A stretch of DNA of 64,000 nt, from positions 9,225 through 73,224 of the forward strand of contig DFGG01000109.1 in NCBI GenBank assembly GCA_002371695.1. Reading direction: 5' to 3'. The translations under genes and the position numbers were made by a program. This document shows, one piece after another, positions 17,488-26,524 of this stretch; position 1 is the stretch's first letter; every line of letters begins with the position of its first letter. Source of the stretch: a bacterium UBA3756 (GTDB lineage: Bacteria; Bacteroidota; Bacteroidia; Bacteroidales; Bacteroidaceae). The notes under the pieces are model-generated. The model ran no database searches. It was not told the origin of the DNA and saw only the letters and a program-made list of their open reading frames with translations.

Positions 17488-19047
17488 ATGAAAAGAATGA
17501 TGGTGGCAATGGCGGTTGTGATAATGAGCTTTACAGCCGTCCATGCACAGATACCGCAGTCGCAACTGAAAACTGATAGCGATGAGCAATTGTTGAGAGA
17601 GTGGGTCAAGGTTTTGGCGTCAGATGAGTTTGGCGGACGCAAGCCCATGACGACCTATGAAGACAAGACGGTGAACTACCTTGCCAGACAATTGGAAGAA
17701 ATGGGTCTGGAGCCTGCCTTTGACGGGAGTTGGTTTCAACCGTTCAACCTGATTGCGGTTACTGCTAAGCCAATGGGCAATAAGTTCTCTGTAAAAGGCC
17801 GCAAGAAGGCTGAGCTACGCTATCCCGACGATGCTGTGGTGTGGACAGCCCGTGCTACGGAAAAGATTGACCTGAGGCAGGCTGAATACGTGTTCTGCGG
17901 TTTTGGCATCCATGCTCCAGAGTATGGATGGAACGACTATGCAGGGATTGACGTGAAGGGGAAGATCGTCATCGCGATGGTGAACGACCCCGGCTATTAC
18001 GACAGTCAGTTGTTCAGGGGACGAAACATGACCTATTACGGACGATGGGTCTATAAGTTTGAGGAGGCTCGCCGACAAGGGGCTGCAGGTTGTCTGGTAC
18101 TCCACAACACGGAGGCTGCCAGCTACGGATGGCATGTCTGCGTGAATGGTCACTTGACGGATAATCTTGCCCTGTATAACCCCGACACCCGAAACGCTGA
18201 TGAGTTGGCCGTCAAAGGTTGGTTGCATGAGCATGGAGCCCGAAAACTGTTTGATGCTGCCGGGATGGATATGGACAAGGCAATAGCAGAAGCCAAAAGA
18301 CCAGGATTCAAAAGCTTCTCGCTGAACGTGAAAGGCGACATGAAGATGCGTGCTACATACAATATCAAGCAGACACAAAACGTAGGTGGCATGCTGCGAG
18401 GGTCGCAGACAGATGGTGAGGCCGTGGTGCTGAGTGCCCATTGGGATCATCTAGGTATAGGGAAGCCCGACGAGCATGGCGACACCATCTATAATGGTGC
18501 TGCCGACAATGCCTCTGGTATGGCTGGTGCGCTGCTTACAGCCAAGAAGATGAAGGAGTTACCCCCAACCAGCAGAAGCCTGCTCTTCCTCTTCCCCTCG
18601 TCGGAAGAGAGCGGACTATTCGGTTCGGAGTTCTACTGTTCACATCCTGCCGTAGAGCTGAAAAAGACGGTGGCTTGCCTGAATTTTGAGAGTATCGGTC
18701 CGGCCGAGTTAACACACGATGTGGTGATACTGGGTGGTGGAGAGAGCCCTCTGGACAAGTATTACACCGCTGCAGCTGCTGCTCAAGGCAGATATATCTA
18801 CTTCGACGATGACAACTCTGACGGCTGGTTCTTCCGTTCCGATCATTACAACTTCGTAAAAAAAGGTGTGCCAGCCGTGGTGCTCGAGAACGGTCAGCAT
18901 CCTGTGGATATGAGCAAGCCTAACAAATACCCGATGCCCGTATGGTATCACAAACCATGCGACGAATATCGTGAAGACTGGGATGTGAGCGGAACGCTGG
19001 CTAACGTCAACCTGATATTGAGCGTCGCACTATCACTGGCTAACTAA
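17488..19047 (+). CDS. M28 family zinc aminopeptidase/carboxypeptidase, secreted
   Basis: A 519-residue peptidase with a signal peptide MKRMMVAMAVVIMSFTAVHA. The middle region, around QGAAGCLVLHNTEAASYGW, resembles a PA-type insert. The metal-binding residues of M28 peptidases are all visible in the C-terminal half: His and Asp in LSAHWDHLG, Asp in GAADNASGMAG, the Glu-Glu pair in FPSSEESGLFG, Asp/His in FFRSDHYNFVKKG. The start at 17488 was chosen over 17467 and longer frames because of the promoter at 17451. It converges on a GH43 gene with a 4-bp overlap of stops. Its link to the polysaccharide genes is positional only. Confidence 0.9.
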   Translation: MKRMMVAMAVVIMSFTAVHAQIPQSQLKTDSDEQLLREWVKVLASDEFGGRKPMTTYEDKTVNYLARQLEEMGLEPAFDGSWFQPFNLIAVTAKPMGNKFSVKGRKKAELRYPDDAVVWTARATEKIDLRQAEYVFCGFGIHAPEYGWNDYAGIDVKGKIVIAMVNDPGYYDSQLFRGRNMTYYGRWVYKFEEARRQGAAGCLVLHNTEAASYGWHVCVNGHLTDNLALYNPDTRNADELAVKGWLHEHGARKLFDAAGMDMDKAIAEAKRPGFKSFSLNVKGDMKMRATYNIKQTQNVGGMLRGSQTDGEAVVLSAHWDHLGIGKPDEHGDTIYNGAADNASGMAGALLTAKKMKELPPTSRSLLFLFPSSEESGLFGSEFYCSHPAVELKKTVACLNFESIGPAELTHDVVILGGGESPLDKYYTAAAAAQGRYIYFDDDNSDGWFFRSDHYNFVKKGVPAVVLENGQHPVDMSKPNKYPMPVWYHKPCDEYREDWDVSGTLANVNLILSVALSLAN

Positions 19048-20780
19048 AATTGCTTCCTTCCCCAATAAGTCTTTTTGCCGTTGATACCGGCATAAACGAT
19101 TGTAGCCTTACGAGGACTGGACTCCCAGTCACATTCTCTCTGCAATAGCAGTTCTACGCCATTAGCCGTCAACGTATTAGTCTTCGCATCGAAACTCCAC
19201 TCGCCTCCCTTCCAGATACCCGACGTAATCTTATGGTCAGTCCCGAAGACCATCTCTGAAGACGCCTTCTGTTTCCCGTAGCTATACCCCAGGTCGATGT
19301 GATCCCAGGTGCCCACGATGTCGGCCTCGGTGATAGGCGCCTGCGGCGTGGCAGCATAGCGCTCAGGCATCACCACCGGCCAGCCGGAAGAAGTCCAGCG
19401 GATGCTGCGCACATGACCGAGCATCACGGCATTCGGCGCCCATTCGTTCTGTACCGGATAGTCCATCGGGAAACGGGCCTGCGAAGCATAGAACCAGTTG
19501 CCGTCACCGTCGTCGAAGATGGCACAGTGACTGATACCCACCCAGCCATTGTCGTTAGCAAACTTATAGGGATGGGTCATGATGGGATAGGCATCGCCGC
19601 CAAAACGAGACACATCGGTGCCGTCGATACCCAGATAAGGTCCATCGACATGCTCCGAACGGACGACACGCGTATTATAAGGCACGTCGAGTCCATCGTA
19701 GGCCAGGAACAGGTAATAGTAGCCGTCGCGATAGATGATCTCGGGGGCCTCTGCTCCCTGCCAGCGATTACCGTCCTGACGGGTGAAGATACGCTTGCCA
19801 TAGGCCTCGGCATTCTCTGCGCCCCAAGGGTTACCCAACTCCTTCAGCGGCTTGCCGGTCTCCGGGTTGATCTGGATGATCGGGAACCCGCTGTGCCAGG
19901 AGCCGTATGCCAGCCAGTGCTCGCCCTCAGGCGTGATGATGTACGACGGGTCGATGGCATTCCACAGGAAGTAGCACTGCTGCCAGTAGTCACCTGCCCC
20001 GACCTGGTAGTTCAGGTCCTTGTCGGAATAGTTGGTGATCACGAAACCCTTATCCTCCCAACTCGTGACATCGGCGGGATTAGAGGTCTCCATCAGACCA
20101 ATGAAGGCGCGTTCGCCCCAGGTGCCGGTGCCATTGATGGTGCCGTCGATCGTGATGACATAGTACATGCGGTAGAGCCCGTTCTTCACCTTGCGGGCAC
20201 AGGGAGCCCAATAACCGCACCGGTTGAAATCGGCTGTTGACTCACCAAGTCCCATGGCCTTGCGGATCTCGTTCAACTTGGGCTTCACCCACGAGGGCAG
20301 CTCCAGCATCGTGGCACCGAGGTACTCCCAATCGACGAGGTTCTGCGAACGGCGACAGTGGAAATGACCGTGACCAGACTGCGGATCGCCAAAGCCGGCA
20401 TCCGTACAATACATATAATAATAGCCGTCTTCGGCGCGCATCACACTGGGGTCGTGGATGTTCGACAGGTTCCACTGCGAACGCTTGTCCCAACTGCTGA
20501 TGCTGCGGTAGTCATCGACATAGGCAGGTGCCTTGAAGTTGCTCAGGCGGCTCTCCATCGTCTGCACACTCACCGACTTGATAGTGGAGACGTCCAGTGA
20601 GGCATTGTAGTTACCGTCGCGCGAGAGGCTGAAGTTGCCACTCGCCTTGTCCTGCACGACGTTAAGGCCGTAGTTCCAGTCAAACTTCGTGCCATCGCTC
20701 TGCTCGATTACAAACTGCGCACGTGCCACCGCCGAAACAGCCATCAGGGCTGTCAGGAATATATGTCTCTTCTTCATCAT
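19044..20780 (-). CDS. GH43 family arabinanase with N-terminal extension and C-terminal beta-barrel domain
   Basis: A 578-residue secreted enzyme. After the signal peptide (about residues 1-21) is an extension of about 60 residues ending SLDVSTIKSVSVQ, a pattern also seen in the small protein gene just upstream. The GH43 propeller begins near residue 105: base Asp110 in NIHDPSVM, a second Asp in NAIDPSYIITPEG, acid Glu in AEAPEIIYRDGYYYLF. The last 110 residues, from ITEADIVGTWDHIDLG to KKTYWGRKQF, match the extra C-terminal domain seen in two-domain endo-arabinanases. It lies 18 bp downstream of the small secreted protein gene and should be co-transcribed with it. I expect endo-action on arabinan. 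Confidence 0.87.
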   Translation of the reverse strand: MMKKRHIFLTALMAVSAVARAQFVIEQSDGTKFDWNYGLNVVQDKASGNFSLSRDGNYNASLDVSTIKSVSVQTMESRLSNFKAPAYVDDYRSISSWDKRSQWNLSNIHDPSVMRAEDGYYYMYCTDAGFGDPQSGHGHFHCRRSQNLVDWEYLGATMLELPSWVKPKLNEIRKAMGLGESTADFNRCGYWAPCARKVKNGLYRMYYVITIDGTINGTGTWGERAFIGLMETSNPADVTSWEDKGFVITNYSDKDLNYQVGAGDYWQQCYFLWNAIDPSYIITPEGEHWLAYGSWHSGFPIIQINPETGKPLKELGNPWGAENAEAYGKRIFTRQDGNRWQGAEAPEIIYRDGYYYLFLAYDGLDVPYNTRVVRSEHVDGPYLGIDGTDVSRFGGDAYPIMTHPYKFANDNGWVGISHCAIFDDGDGNWFYASQARFPMDYPVQNEWAPNAVMLGHVRSIRWTSSGWPVVMPERYAATPQAPITEADIVGTWDHIDLGYSYGKQKASSEMVFGTDHKITSGIWKGGEWSFDAKTNTLTANGVELLLQRECDWESSPRKATIVYAGINGKKTYWGRKQF

Positions 20781-20798
20781 GATTGTCTGCTTAACGGA

Positions 20799-21257
20799 TT
20801 ATTTCTTCAGGAACTTCACACTCGCCGAACCAGCCTTCAGGACATAGACACCAGCAGGCAGGCCGACAATAGAGATGGTGCCGTCGGAGGGCAACACCTC
20901 CTGGCGAACCGTCTTGCCACTCACATCATAGATCGTGACAGCGGTGCCGGCCTGACAGCCTCTGAGCTGCAAGGAGGCAGAAGCCACGTTCAGCTGCAAC
21001 GACTCCCGGGCCTCCGCCGTAGCCGATGAGATGCCTGTCGGGTCGCCCTGCGCGAAGCTGACACTTGTCACCTGATAGACCACCTCACCATCGTTGCACA
21101 CGATGCTGAATGCATCCGACTGGTCGGAAATCAGCAGGAAACTGATGCGGCTCAACGCTATCTGTCTGCCGTCGGAGGTCACCATGCACCACACATTCTC
21201 GGCAGCCTGCATGGATAAGGCCGCACACAACAGCAAGGAGGTAAGAAGTTTCTTCAT
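20799..21257 (-). CDS. Small secreted protein with type IX secretion-like C-terminal domain
   Basis: A 152-residue protein with a signal peptide ending near SMQAAE. Residues about 20-75 form a short domain of the kind common in Prevotella secreted proteins (MVTSDGRQIALSRISF, then VTSVSFAQ). The last 55 residues, with AVTIYDVSGKTVRQEV, GLPAGVYVLKAG and a terminal SVKFLKK, look like a type A type IX sorting domain. It may therefore be exported and anchored by the PorU/PorV system whose genes lie at 59.6-64 kb. It is the first gene of a two-gene operon with a GH43 arabinanase. No enzyme motif is visible; a binding or scaffolding role is speculation. Confidence 0.72.
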   Translation of the reverse strand: MKKLLTSLLLCAALSMQAAENVWCMVTSDGRQIALSRISFLLISDQSDAFSIVCNDGEVVYQVTSVSFAQGDPTGISSATAEARESLQLNVASASLQLRGCQAGTAVTIYDVSGKTVRQEVLPSDGTISIVGLPAGVYVLKAGSASVKFLKK

Positions 21258-21302
21258 GATCTATAATTTTAAGTTCTGTTCGTAAATATCTCGATCTGCC
21301 TG

Positions 21303-21333
21303 CAAAGATAGCATTTTTCTCTGATACCTGCAA
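21303..21333 (-). promoter_or_regulatory. Promoter for the small secreted protein-GH43 operon
   Basis: On the minus strand TTG (21331-21333) is followed after 20 bases by TATCTTTG (21303-21310), the Bacteroidota -33/-7 arrangement. The ATG is 45 bp further on. It lies just after the terminator of the upstream SusCD operon. Confidence 0.65.
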
Positions 21334-21351
21334 GAAAACTTAAGGCAAATT

Positions 21352-21382
21352 AAAGGGGTGAACCGTATTGGTCCACCCCTTT
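21352..21382 (-). terminator. Terminator of the LamG-SusCD-SusCD operon
   Basis: A 9-bp perfect stem (AAAGGGGTG at 21352-21360 with its complement at 21374-21382), with further inner pairing of ACC and GGT. It follows the last SusD stop by 22 bp. On the minus strand the stem is followed by a T-rich stretch. Confidence 0.75.
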
Positions 21383-21404
21383 GAAAGATTTGCATGCTAT
21401 GAGA

Positions 21405-23246
21405 TTACTCTGTAGCGGCAGGACTGTCATCGCTCTTCTTGGCAGCAGAGAGCTCCCATCCCGGATTCTGAGCCCAGCCAGTGGCCTTCACCTCATTGTC
21501 AGGAATCGGGAAGTAGTAGTTCTTCGGAGAGTTGAACGCACGAACAGGATCCTTAGCACTATTACGATAACTATAAGAACCATTGAAACTTCCGTCCTTA
21601 TTGGGCACGTCACTCGGATCCACACCATAGAGGTTATATACCTGCTTGTAATAAGGCAGATTCTTCTCACTCGATGCAGTCTGACCCTCGAACAGCTTCC
21701 AGCGACGCTCGTCGAAGTAACGGTGATCCTCAAATACGAGTTCGATACGACGCTCATTCTGGATGCGTTCCATCAGTTTCTCACCAGAGAGACCTGTATA
21801 GGCAGGCATGCCGACACGAGCACGAACCTGATTGACATACTCCATCGCCTTCGATGCATTACCGGCACCAGCATAAGCTTCAGCAGCATTCAGCAAGATC
21901 TCACCATAACGGAAGATTGGACAAGCGTGGCGATAAGATGTCGGGCTCTTGAACGACATATTGTTGACGAACTTCTTAGGATAGTAACCTGTTACGGTAC
22001 CACCGTGCGTGTCCATGTAGTCGTTGATACCCATACCTTCAGGATGAACATCGACAGGACGGTCCTCACCATTGACAGGGTCACCCCAGATAGAACCGTG
22101 GTGCAGGATAGTCTGCTCCAGACGTGGGTCACGGTTCTCATAAGGCTTCTGATCGTTATAGCCAGAATTGCTGTCGTCGATGGTGTACCACTGACCATTC
22201 TTCACCACCTCGTAGGCGTCCACCAGATTCTGCGTTGGGTTAGTACGGCCATAGGCCTTGTTCGTACCACCGTAGCCACAAGGTGAGCAGGCCCACTCAA
22301 TAGCGTCGGTAATCCATACTGAGCGAGAGAGGATGTACTCAGGATTCAACACAGGGTTCGACACGAAACAGTCATAATAATCGCTATTGGGATTGCCATT
22401 GCTATAGAGTTTATAGGCACGGGCACCAAGGGCGTTGTTTGCTGTGAAGAACTCCTCAGCAGCAGCGGCAGCAGCCTGATAATAGCTCTGGTCGTTGTTG
22501 GGGTTGTTCAGCGGCGATGCCTTGTAGAGCAGCGCACGGCTCTTCAGGGCGAGTACAGCGGCACCGTTGATGCGGCCCCAGTTCTCATCCTCGTTGGCAT
22601 AGCGGAAAGGCAGGCTGCCCTTGATGTCGTCACACTCAGAGACCACCCAGTCAACCACCTGGTTGAAAGAGCTACGTGCTGGCATCGGGTCACTGGTATT
22701 CATGATGTAAGGACTTCCGTCCTCATTCACGAAGATCGGTGTCGGACCAAACCAGCAGGCCATATCGAAGGTGAGGAGTGCACGGATGGCACGAGCCTCA
22801 GCAATCCAGCGGTCGCCAAGTTTGTTGTCATCACCACTCTTAGCAGCATTACCGATCACATCAGTACGCGCGTTCTTAATGAACTGGTTGCAAGCACGGA
22901 TACCCCTGGTGTCCAGTCCGTAATAATAGTTAGCGAACTGGTGGTTAGTAGCATCAAAGGCATCATTGTGTACCTGATGATAGTAGTGTACGTCCCAATA
23001 GGATACAGCGTTGTCGGTCATTGCATCCTTGGAGGCACCCAGATACTGTCCGTCGGTATAGCCGTGGAAGGCATCAGGCAGATAAGTATAAATATTTGCC
23101 AGGAAGCCGCGTGTGTTGTCGTAATCACTGAACACATTGTCAGCCTGCTGCGTGAGGTCAACCTCTTTGTCGAGGAAGTCTGAGCAGGAGGTTGTGGCTC
23201 CAGCCAGGGCAAACACCATTGCAGATATAATGATATTCTTTTTCAT
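21405..23246 (-). CDS. SusD/RagB-like nutrient-binding outer-membrane lipoprotein (second pair)
   Basis: A 613-residue surface lipoprotein. The leader MKKNIIISAMVFALAGATTSC ends in a lipobox, followed by SDFLDKE with the acidic residues expected for surface export. Family motifs include AEARAIRALLTFDMACWFG, the C-terminal FRYGEILLNAAEAY, and NERRIELVFEDHRYFDERRW. It is 13 bp downstream of its SusC partner, with which it should form a lid-and-barrel glycan importer. The start was placed at 23246; an in-frame TTG at 23270 lies inside the upstream gene. It is the last gene of a five-gene operon. The ligand is inferred to be arabinan oligosaccharides from the neighbouring arabinanases. Confidence 0.95.
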   Translation of the reverse strand: MKKNIIISAMVFALAGATTSCSDFLDKEVDLTQQADNVFSDYDNTRGFLANIYTYLPDAFHGYTDGQYLGASKDAMTDNAVSYWDVHYYHQVHNDAFDATNHQFANYYYGLDTRGIRACNQFIKNARTDVIGNAAKSGDDNKLGDRWIAEARAIRALLTFDMACWFGPTPIFVNEDGSPYIMNTSDPMPARSSFNQVVDWVVSECDDIKGSLPFRYANEDENWGRINGAAVLALKSRALLYKASPLNNPNNDQSYYQAAAAAAEEFFTANNALGARAYKLYSNGNPNSDYYDCFVSNPVLNPEYILSRSVWITDAIEWACSPCGYGGTNKAYGRTNPTQNLVDAYEVVKNGQWYTIDDSNSGYNDQKPYENRDPRLEQTILHHGSIWGDPVNGEDRPVDVHPEGMGINDYMDTHGGTVTGYYPKKFVNNMSFKSPTSYRHACPIFRYGEILLNAAEAYAGAGNASKAMEYVNQVRARVGMPAYTGLSGEKLMERIQNERRIELVFEDHRYFDERRWKLFEGQTASSEKNLPYYKQVYNLYGVDPSDVPNKDGSFNGSYSYRNSAKDPVRAFNSPKNYYFPIPDNEVKATGWAQNPGWELSAAKKSDDSPAATE

Positions 23247-23259
23247 ATTCGTTCCTTGT

Positions 23260-26200
23260 TTAGAATCCAATGTTTACACCAATATTGAAGATACGGGTCT
23301 TCGGATACCACCAGCAGTAGCTCATCGGCTTCTCGGGGTCCATGCCATCGGGCAATACACTCCAGGTCTTCAGGTTGTAGCCAGAGACATAGATACGGCA
23401 CTTGGTCATACGGGCCTTGGCAATCAGCTTGGCAGGTAGGTTATAGCCAAACTCTACATTACGCAGTGAGAAATAGTTACCGTTCATGATCCAAATATCG
23501 TTCTGATAGGTACCTGTACCACGGTCAGAGTCGATGGCATTGTAACCACCCCATACCGGACGCGGATACTTTGCGTTGACGTTGCTCGGATCGTTAGGAT
23601 CGTCGGTGTAGTAACCCCAGAAGTTCACACCCTCGTGGGTTGACATGTTAGACCAGCCAGAGAAGGAGGCGGCGGGAGATACAAAGACCGAACGGTTCAG
23701 GTAGGCTGTTCCGACGACCTTCAGGTCGAAGCCCTTGTACTCTGCGCTGATAGAGATACTCGGCGTGATTTCAGGGATAATGGTGTAGCCGGTAGGAACC
23801 ATATCACGGTTATCAATCAAACGGTCACCGTTGAGGTCCTCGAAGACAGCAGTACCAAGGGGCTGTGCACCATTGGAAGCAGAGTGGTAAGGATACTTCT
23901 CGGGGTGATCGATGGCATCCTGCTGTGAGGTGGCAATCTTGGCGGGATCAGAAGCCCACTGCACGAACTTGTACTGGTTCCAGCCACCGACGGTACCGTT
24001 GAACGGTCTCTCGTACAGATCCTGTACAGAGGTCTGCTCGAAGATACGCTTACCGGTCTTGCGCTGCCACTCTACGTTTGGCTCAAGCTCGTCCATCTCG
24101 GTGATGCGGTTGGTGTTCCAAGAGATGCTACCCTCAATGTTGTACTTGAAGTCGCCAATCTTGTTCTGGTGACCGAGGACAGCCTCGATACCCCAAGACT
24201 CAACCTTACCGTATGAGTCGGCAGCCACTGCGATACCGATACCTGTCGGGATGGTATTACGTGTAATCAGGATGTCTGAACGCCACTCCTTGAAGTAGTC
24301 GAACGAACCATAGAGCTTACCATTCCAGAGGCGCCAGTCAGCACCGACGTTAACCATCCGTGAAATTTCCCACTTGTTATTGGTGTTACCAGCCAGGGTC
24401 TCAGCCATACCGCCTACACCCGTAGCATTGGTACCGAATGAATAACCTGTAGCAGAGCCGAAGGTTGACTGATAGGGATAACGGCCGGTATCGGCACCCG
24501 TTGTCTCACTCTGACCAGTGCGGCCATAGCTGGCACGAATCTTAGCAAGGTTCAGCCAGTCGGCCTTCAAGAACTTCTCGTTGCTCAGGATCCAGCCGAG
24601 TCCGAAGCCATAGAACGTATCCCAGCGATCCTCGGGGGCATAGTTATCATTACCCATGTAAGAGATGCTACCATTCACGATATAGCGATCGTCGAAGACA
24701 TAGTTCAGATAGCCGTTCCAAGAAAGGTTACGACGTGATGACAGCATAGCAGGCTGGTGGTTCTCAGAGTCAAGCGTGTTCACACGGTTACGATAGCCAC
24801 GCATGAAGGCACGTGCATCGACATGGTGCTTACCGAAGGTACGATCATAAGAGAAACCTACGTTGAAGTTCAGGTTGTAGCTGTTGGCACGCTCACGAGC
24901 GGTCGGATTGCTCAGCTCCACGTAAGAGTTCGTACGTGTATAAGTGAAGTCCTCTACGTTCTGAACATCAGGGTTTGTATAGTCGTAAGTGTAAGCATCG
25001 TACGTATTAGTCTGCGTAGAGCTGAATACGTCGAAAGCATCAAACGAAACCAAGAGGTTAGCCTTCAAACCCGGAGTGATGTTCTGCAGGTCACCTGTTA
25101 CGTTCAACGTTGAATAGAGGTTACGACGGCGGGTTCTGTTCAGACCACCGGAAGCCATCTGCTGGATTGGGTTACGGGCAGAGCCAGAGTAAGCACCTGT
25201 AGAATAGACTTCTCCATTCGGGCAATATACCGGAGCCATCGGCGTTGCCTCAACGGCGCCAAAGGTGGTGAGGTCGAACACGGAGGTCAGCGACTGCTGG
25301 ATGTTATCAATACGTCCACCGAGGTCGAGACCAACCTTCAGGTACTTGCTGACGTTGATATCGATGTTAGAACGCAGGTTCCAGCGATTCAGCGTATGGT
25401 CGGTAGAGAAGTGATCGTTACGGCTCGTAGCAGTCTTGTTCCACATACCTTCCTGACGGAGGTAGGAGAAGCTGACATAGTAACGGGCAATATCGTTACC
25501 ACCTGAGATCTGCAAGTTGGTCTTCAGCACAGGTGCAGCCTCACGATAGAGCTGTTCAAACCAGTTGGTGTTGAAGTACTTGTACTGGTCGATGCCCTCA
25601 AGTGTCTCGCCATTGCTCACGCGACGGTACTTCTCAATCTGTTCCTCGGTCCACAGAGGATCCTGCCCATTCAGATAGCGCACACGATTCTGAGTCAGCG
25701 CCATGTTATAGGCGTTCTGGTTCTCCATCTTATCAGTCAGCATCTGGAAACCAACCTCTTGGGTAAAGTCAATCTTGGTCTTACCCTTCTCACCACGCTT
25801 GGTAGTAACGAGGATGGCACCATTGGCACCACGCATACCGTAGATAGCGGTAGCAGCTGCATCCTTCAGCACGGTGATGTTCTCAATGGGGAAGGCATCG
25901 AGGAAGGAGAGGTCGCGCTCCACGTTATCGACGATGATCAGCGGATTACGGGCACTGCTGTTCATGGTACGGATACCACGGATGTACATCTGTGTCTCTG
26001 TCCATCCCGGCTCTGAAGACCACTCGTAGGTCTCGACGCCCGGCAGCGTAGAACTGAAGGCATTCTGGAGCACAGTCACAGGATAGCGCTGCAGATCGGT
26101 ACCAGATACCACCGAGCGACTCTCCGTCATATACTTCTCTTTCTTGGTTGCGAAGGCAATAGGCATCTCCTTATCCATCGGCTGGAGGGCATACTCCAGT

Positions 26201-26502
26201 GTGATGACGAACTCAGAGGCGTTAGGATCCATCTTCACAACAGCATTCTCATAACCGAGAGCAGCGGCACACACATCGTCGTCGGCCTTATAGCCTGACA
26301 GTGTGAAATAACCGTTCTCATCGGTCAGCACGATCTTGTTGTCCTCAGCCACGTTCACCACGGCACCGACAACAGGTTCTCCGTCTGCATTCAGCACACG
26401 ACCCTTGATCTGGCCGTTGTTCTGGGCAGCAGCAGTGAGGGAGAGACCCGTCAATGCTACGGCAAGCAGACATCTTGATATGTTATATATACTCTTGTTC
26501 AT
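23260..26502 (-). CDS. SusC/RagA-like TonB-dependent transporter (second pair)
   Basis: A 1080-residue outer-membrane transporter. Signal peptide (about 1-26), then a carboxypeptidase-like regulatory domain (GQIKGRVLNADGEPVVGAVV, about 28-110), plug (RGIRTMNSSARNPLIIVDNV; TVLKDAAATAIYGMRGANGA) and a 22-strand-type barrel ending in IFNIGVNIGF. The usual Bacteroidota TonB-box region VVVGYG is missing and is replaced by EMPIAFATKKEK. Its SusD partner follows after 13 bp. Two SusC/D pairs in one operon suggests two different oligosaccharide sizes or branch types of one polymer. Confidence 0.95.
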   Translation of the reverse strand: MNKSIYNISRCLLAVALTGLSLTAAAQNNGQIKGRVLNADGEPVVGAVVNVAEDNKIVLTDENGYFTLSGYKADDDVCAAALGYENAVVKMDPNASEFVITLEYALQPMDKEMPIAFATKKEKYMTESRSVVSGTDLQRYPVTVLQNAFSSTLPGVETYEWSSEPGWTETQMYIRGIRTMNSSARNPLIIVDNVERDLSFLDAFPIENITVLKDAAATAIYGMRGANGAILVTTKRGEKGKTKIDFTQEVGFQMLTDKMENQNAYNMALTQNRVRYLNGQDPLWTEEQIEKYRRVSNGETLEGIDQYKYFNTNWFEQLYREAAPVLKTNLQISGGNDIARYYVSFSYLRQEGMWNKTATSRNDHFSTDHTLNRWNLRSNIDINVSKYLKVGLDLGGRIDNIQQSLTSVFDLTTFGAVEATPMAPVYCPNGEVYSTGAYSGSARNPIQQMASGGLNRTRRRNLYSTLNVTGDLQNITPGLKANLLVSFDAFDVFSSTQTNTYDAYTYDYTNPDVQNVEDFTYTRTNSYVELSNPTARERANSYNLNFNVGFSYDRTFGKHHVDARAFMRGYRNRVNTLDSENHQPAMLSSRRNLSWNGYLNYVFDDRYIVNGSISYMGNDNYAPEDRWDTFYGFGLGWILSNEKFLKADWLNLAKIRASYGRTGQSETTGADTGRYPYQSTFGSATGYSFGTNATGVGGMAETLAGNTNNKWEISRMVNVGADWRLWNGKLYGSFDYFKEWRSDILITRNTIPTGIGIAVAADSYGKVESWGIEAVLGHQNKIGDFKYNIEGSISWNTNRITEMDELEPNVEWQRKTGKRIFEQTSVQDLYERPFNGTVGGWNQYKFVQWASDPAKIATSQQDAIDHPEKYPYHSASNGAQPLGTAVFEDLNGDRLIDNRDMVPTGYTIIPEITPSISISAEYKGFDLKVVGTAYLNRSVFVSPAASFSGWSNMSTHEGVNFWGYYTDDPNDPSNVNAKYPRPVWGGYNAIDSDRGTGTYQNDIWIMNGNYFSLRNVEFGYNLPAKLIAKARMTKCRIYVSGYNLKTWSVLPDGMDPEKPMSYCWWYPKTRIFNIGVNIGF

Positions 26503-26524
26503 AATGTGAAATTCGTTTTAGAGA

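Noticed and set aside
19299..20240. Open frame of 313 codons on the plus strand
   Set aside because: It is antisense to the GH43 arabinanase, which has all its catalytic motifs; the frame is a by-product of codon use.
21381..22286. Open frame of 301 codons on the plus strand
   Set aside because: It is antisense to a clear SusD gene and lies over its terminator; no family resemblance.
22441..22480. GCAGCAGCGG-type short tandem repeat
   Set aside because: It only encodes a run of alanines in the SusD protein and does not extend beyond the coding frame.
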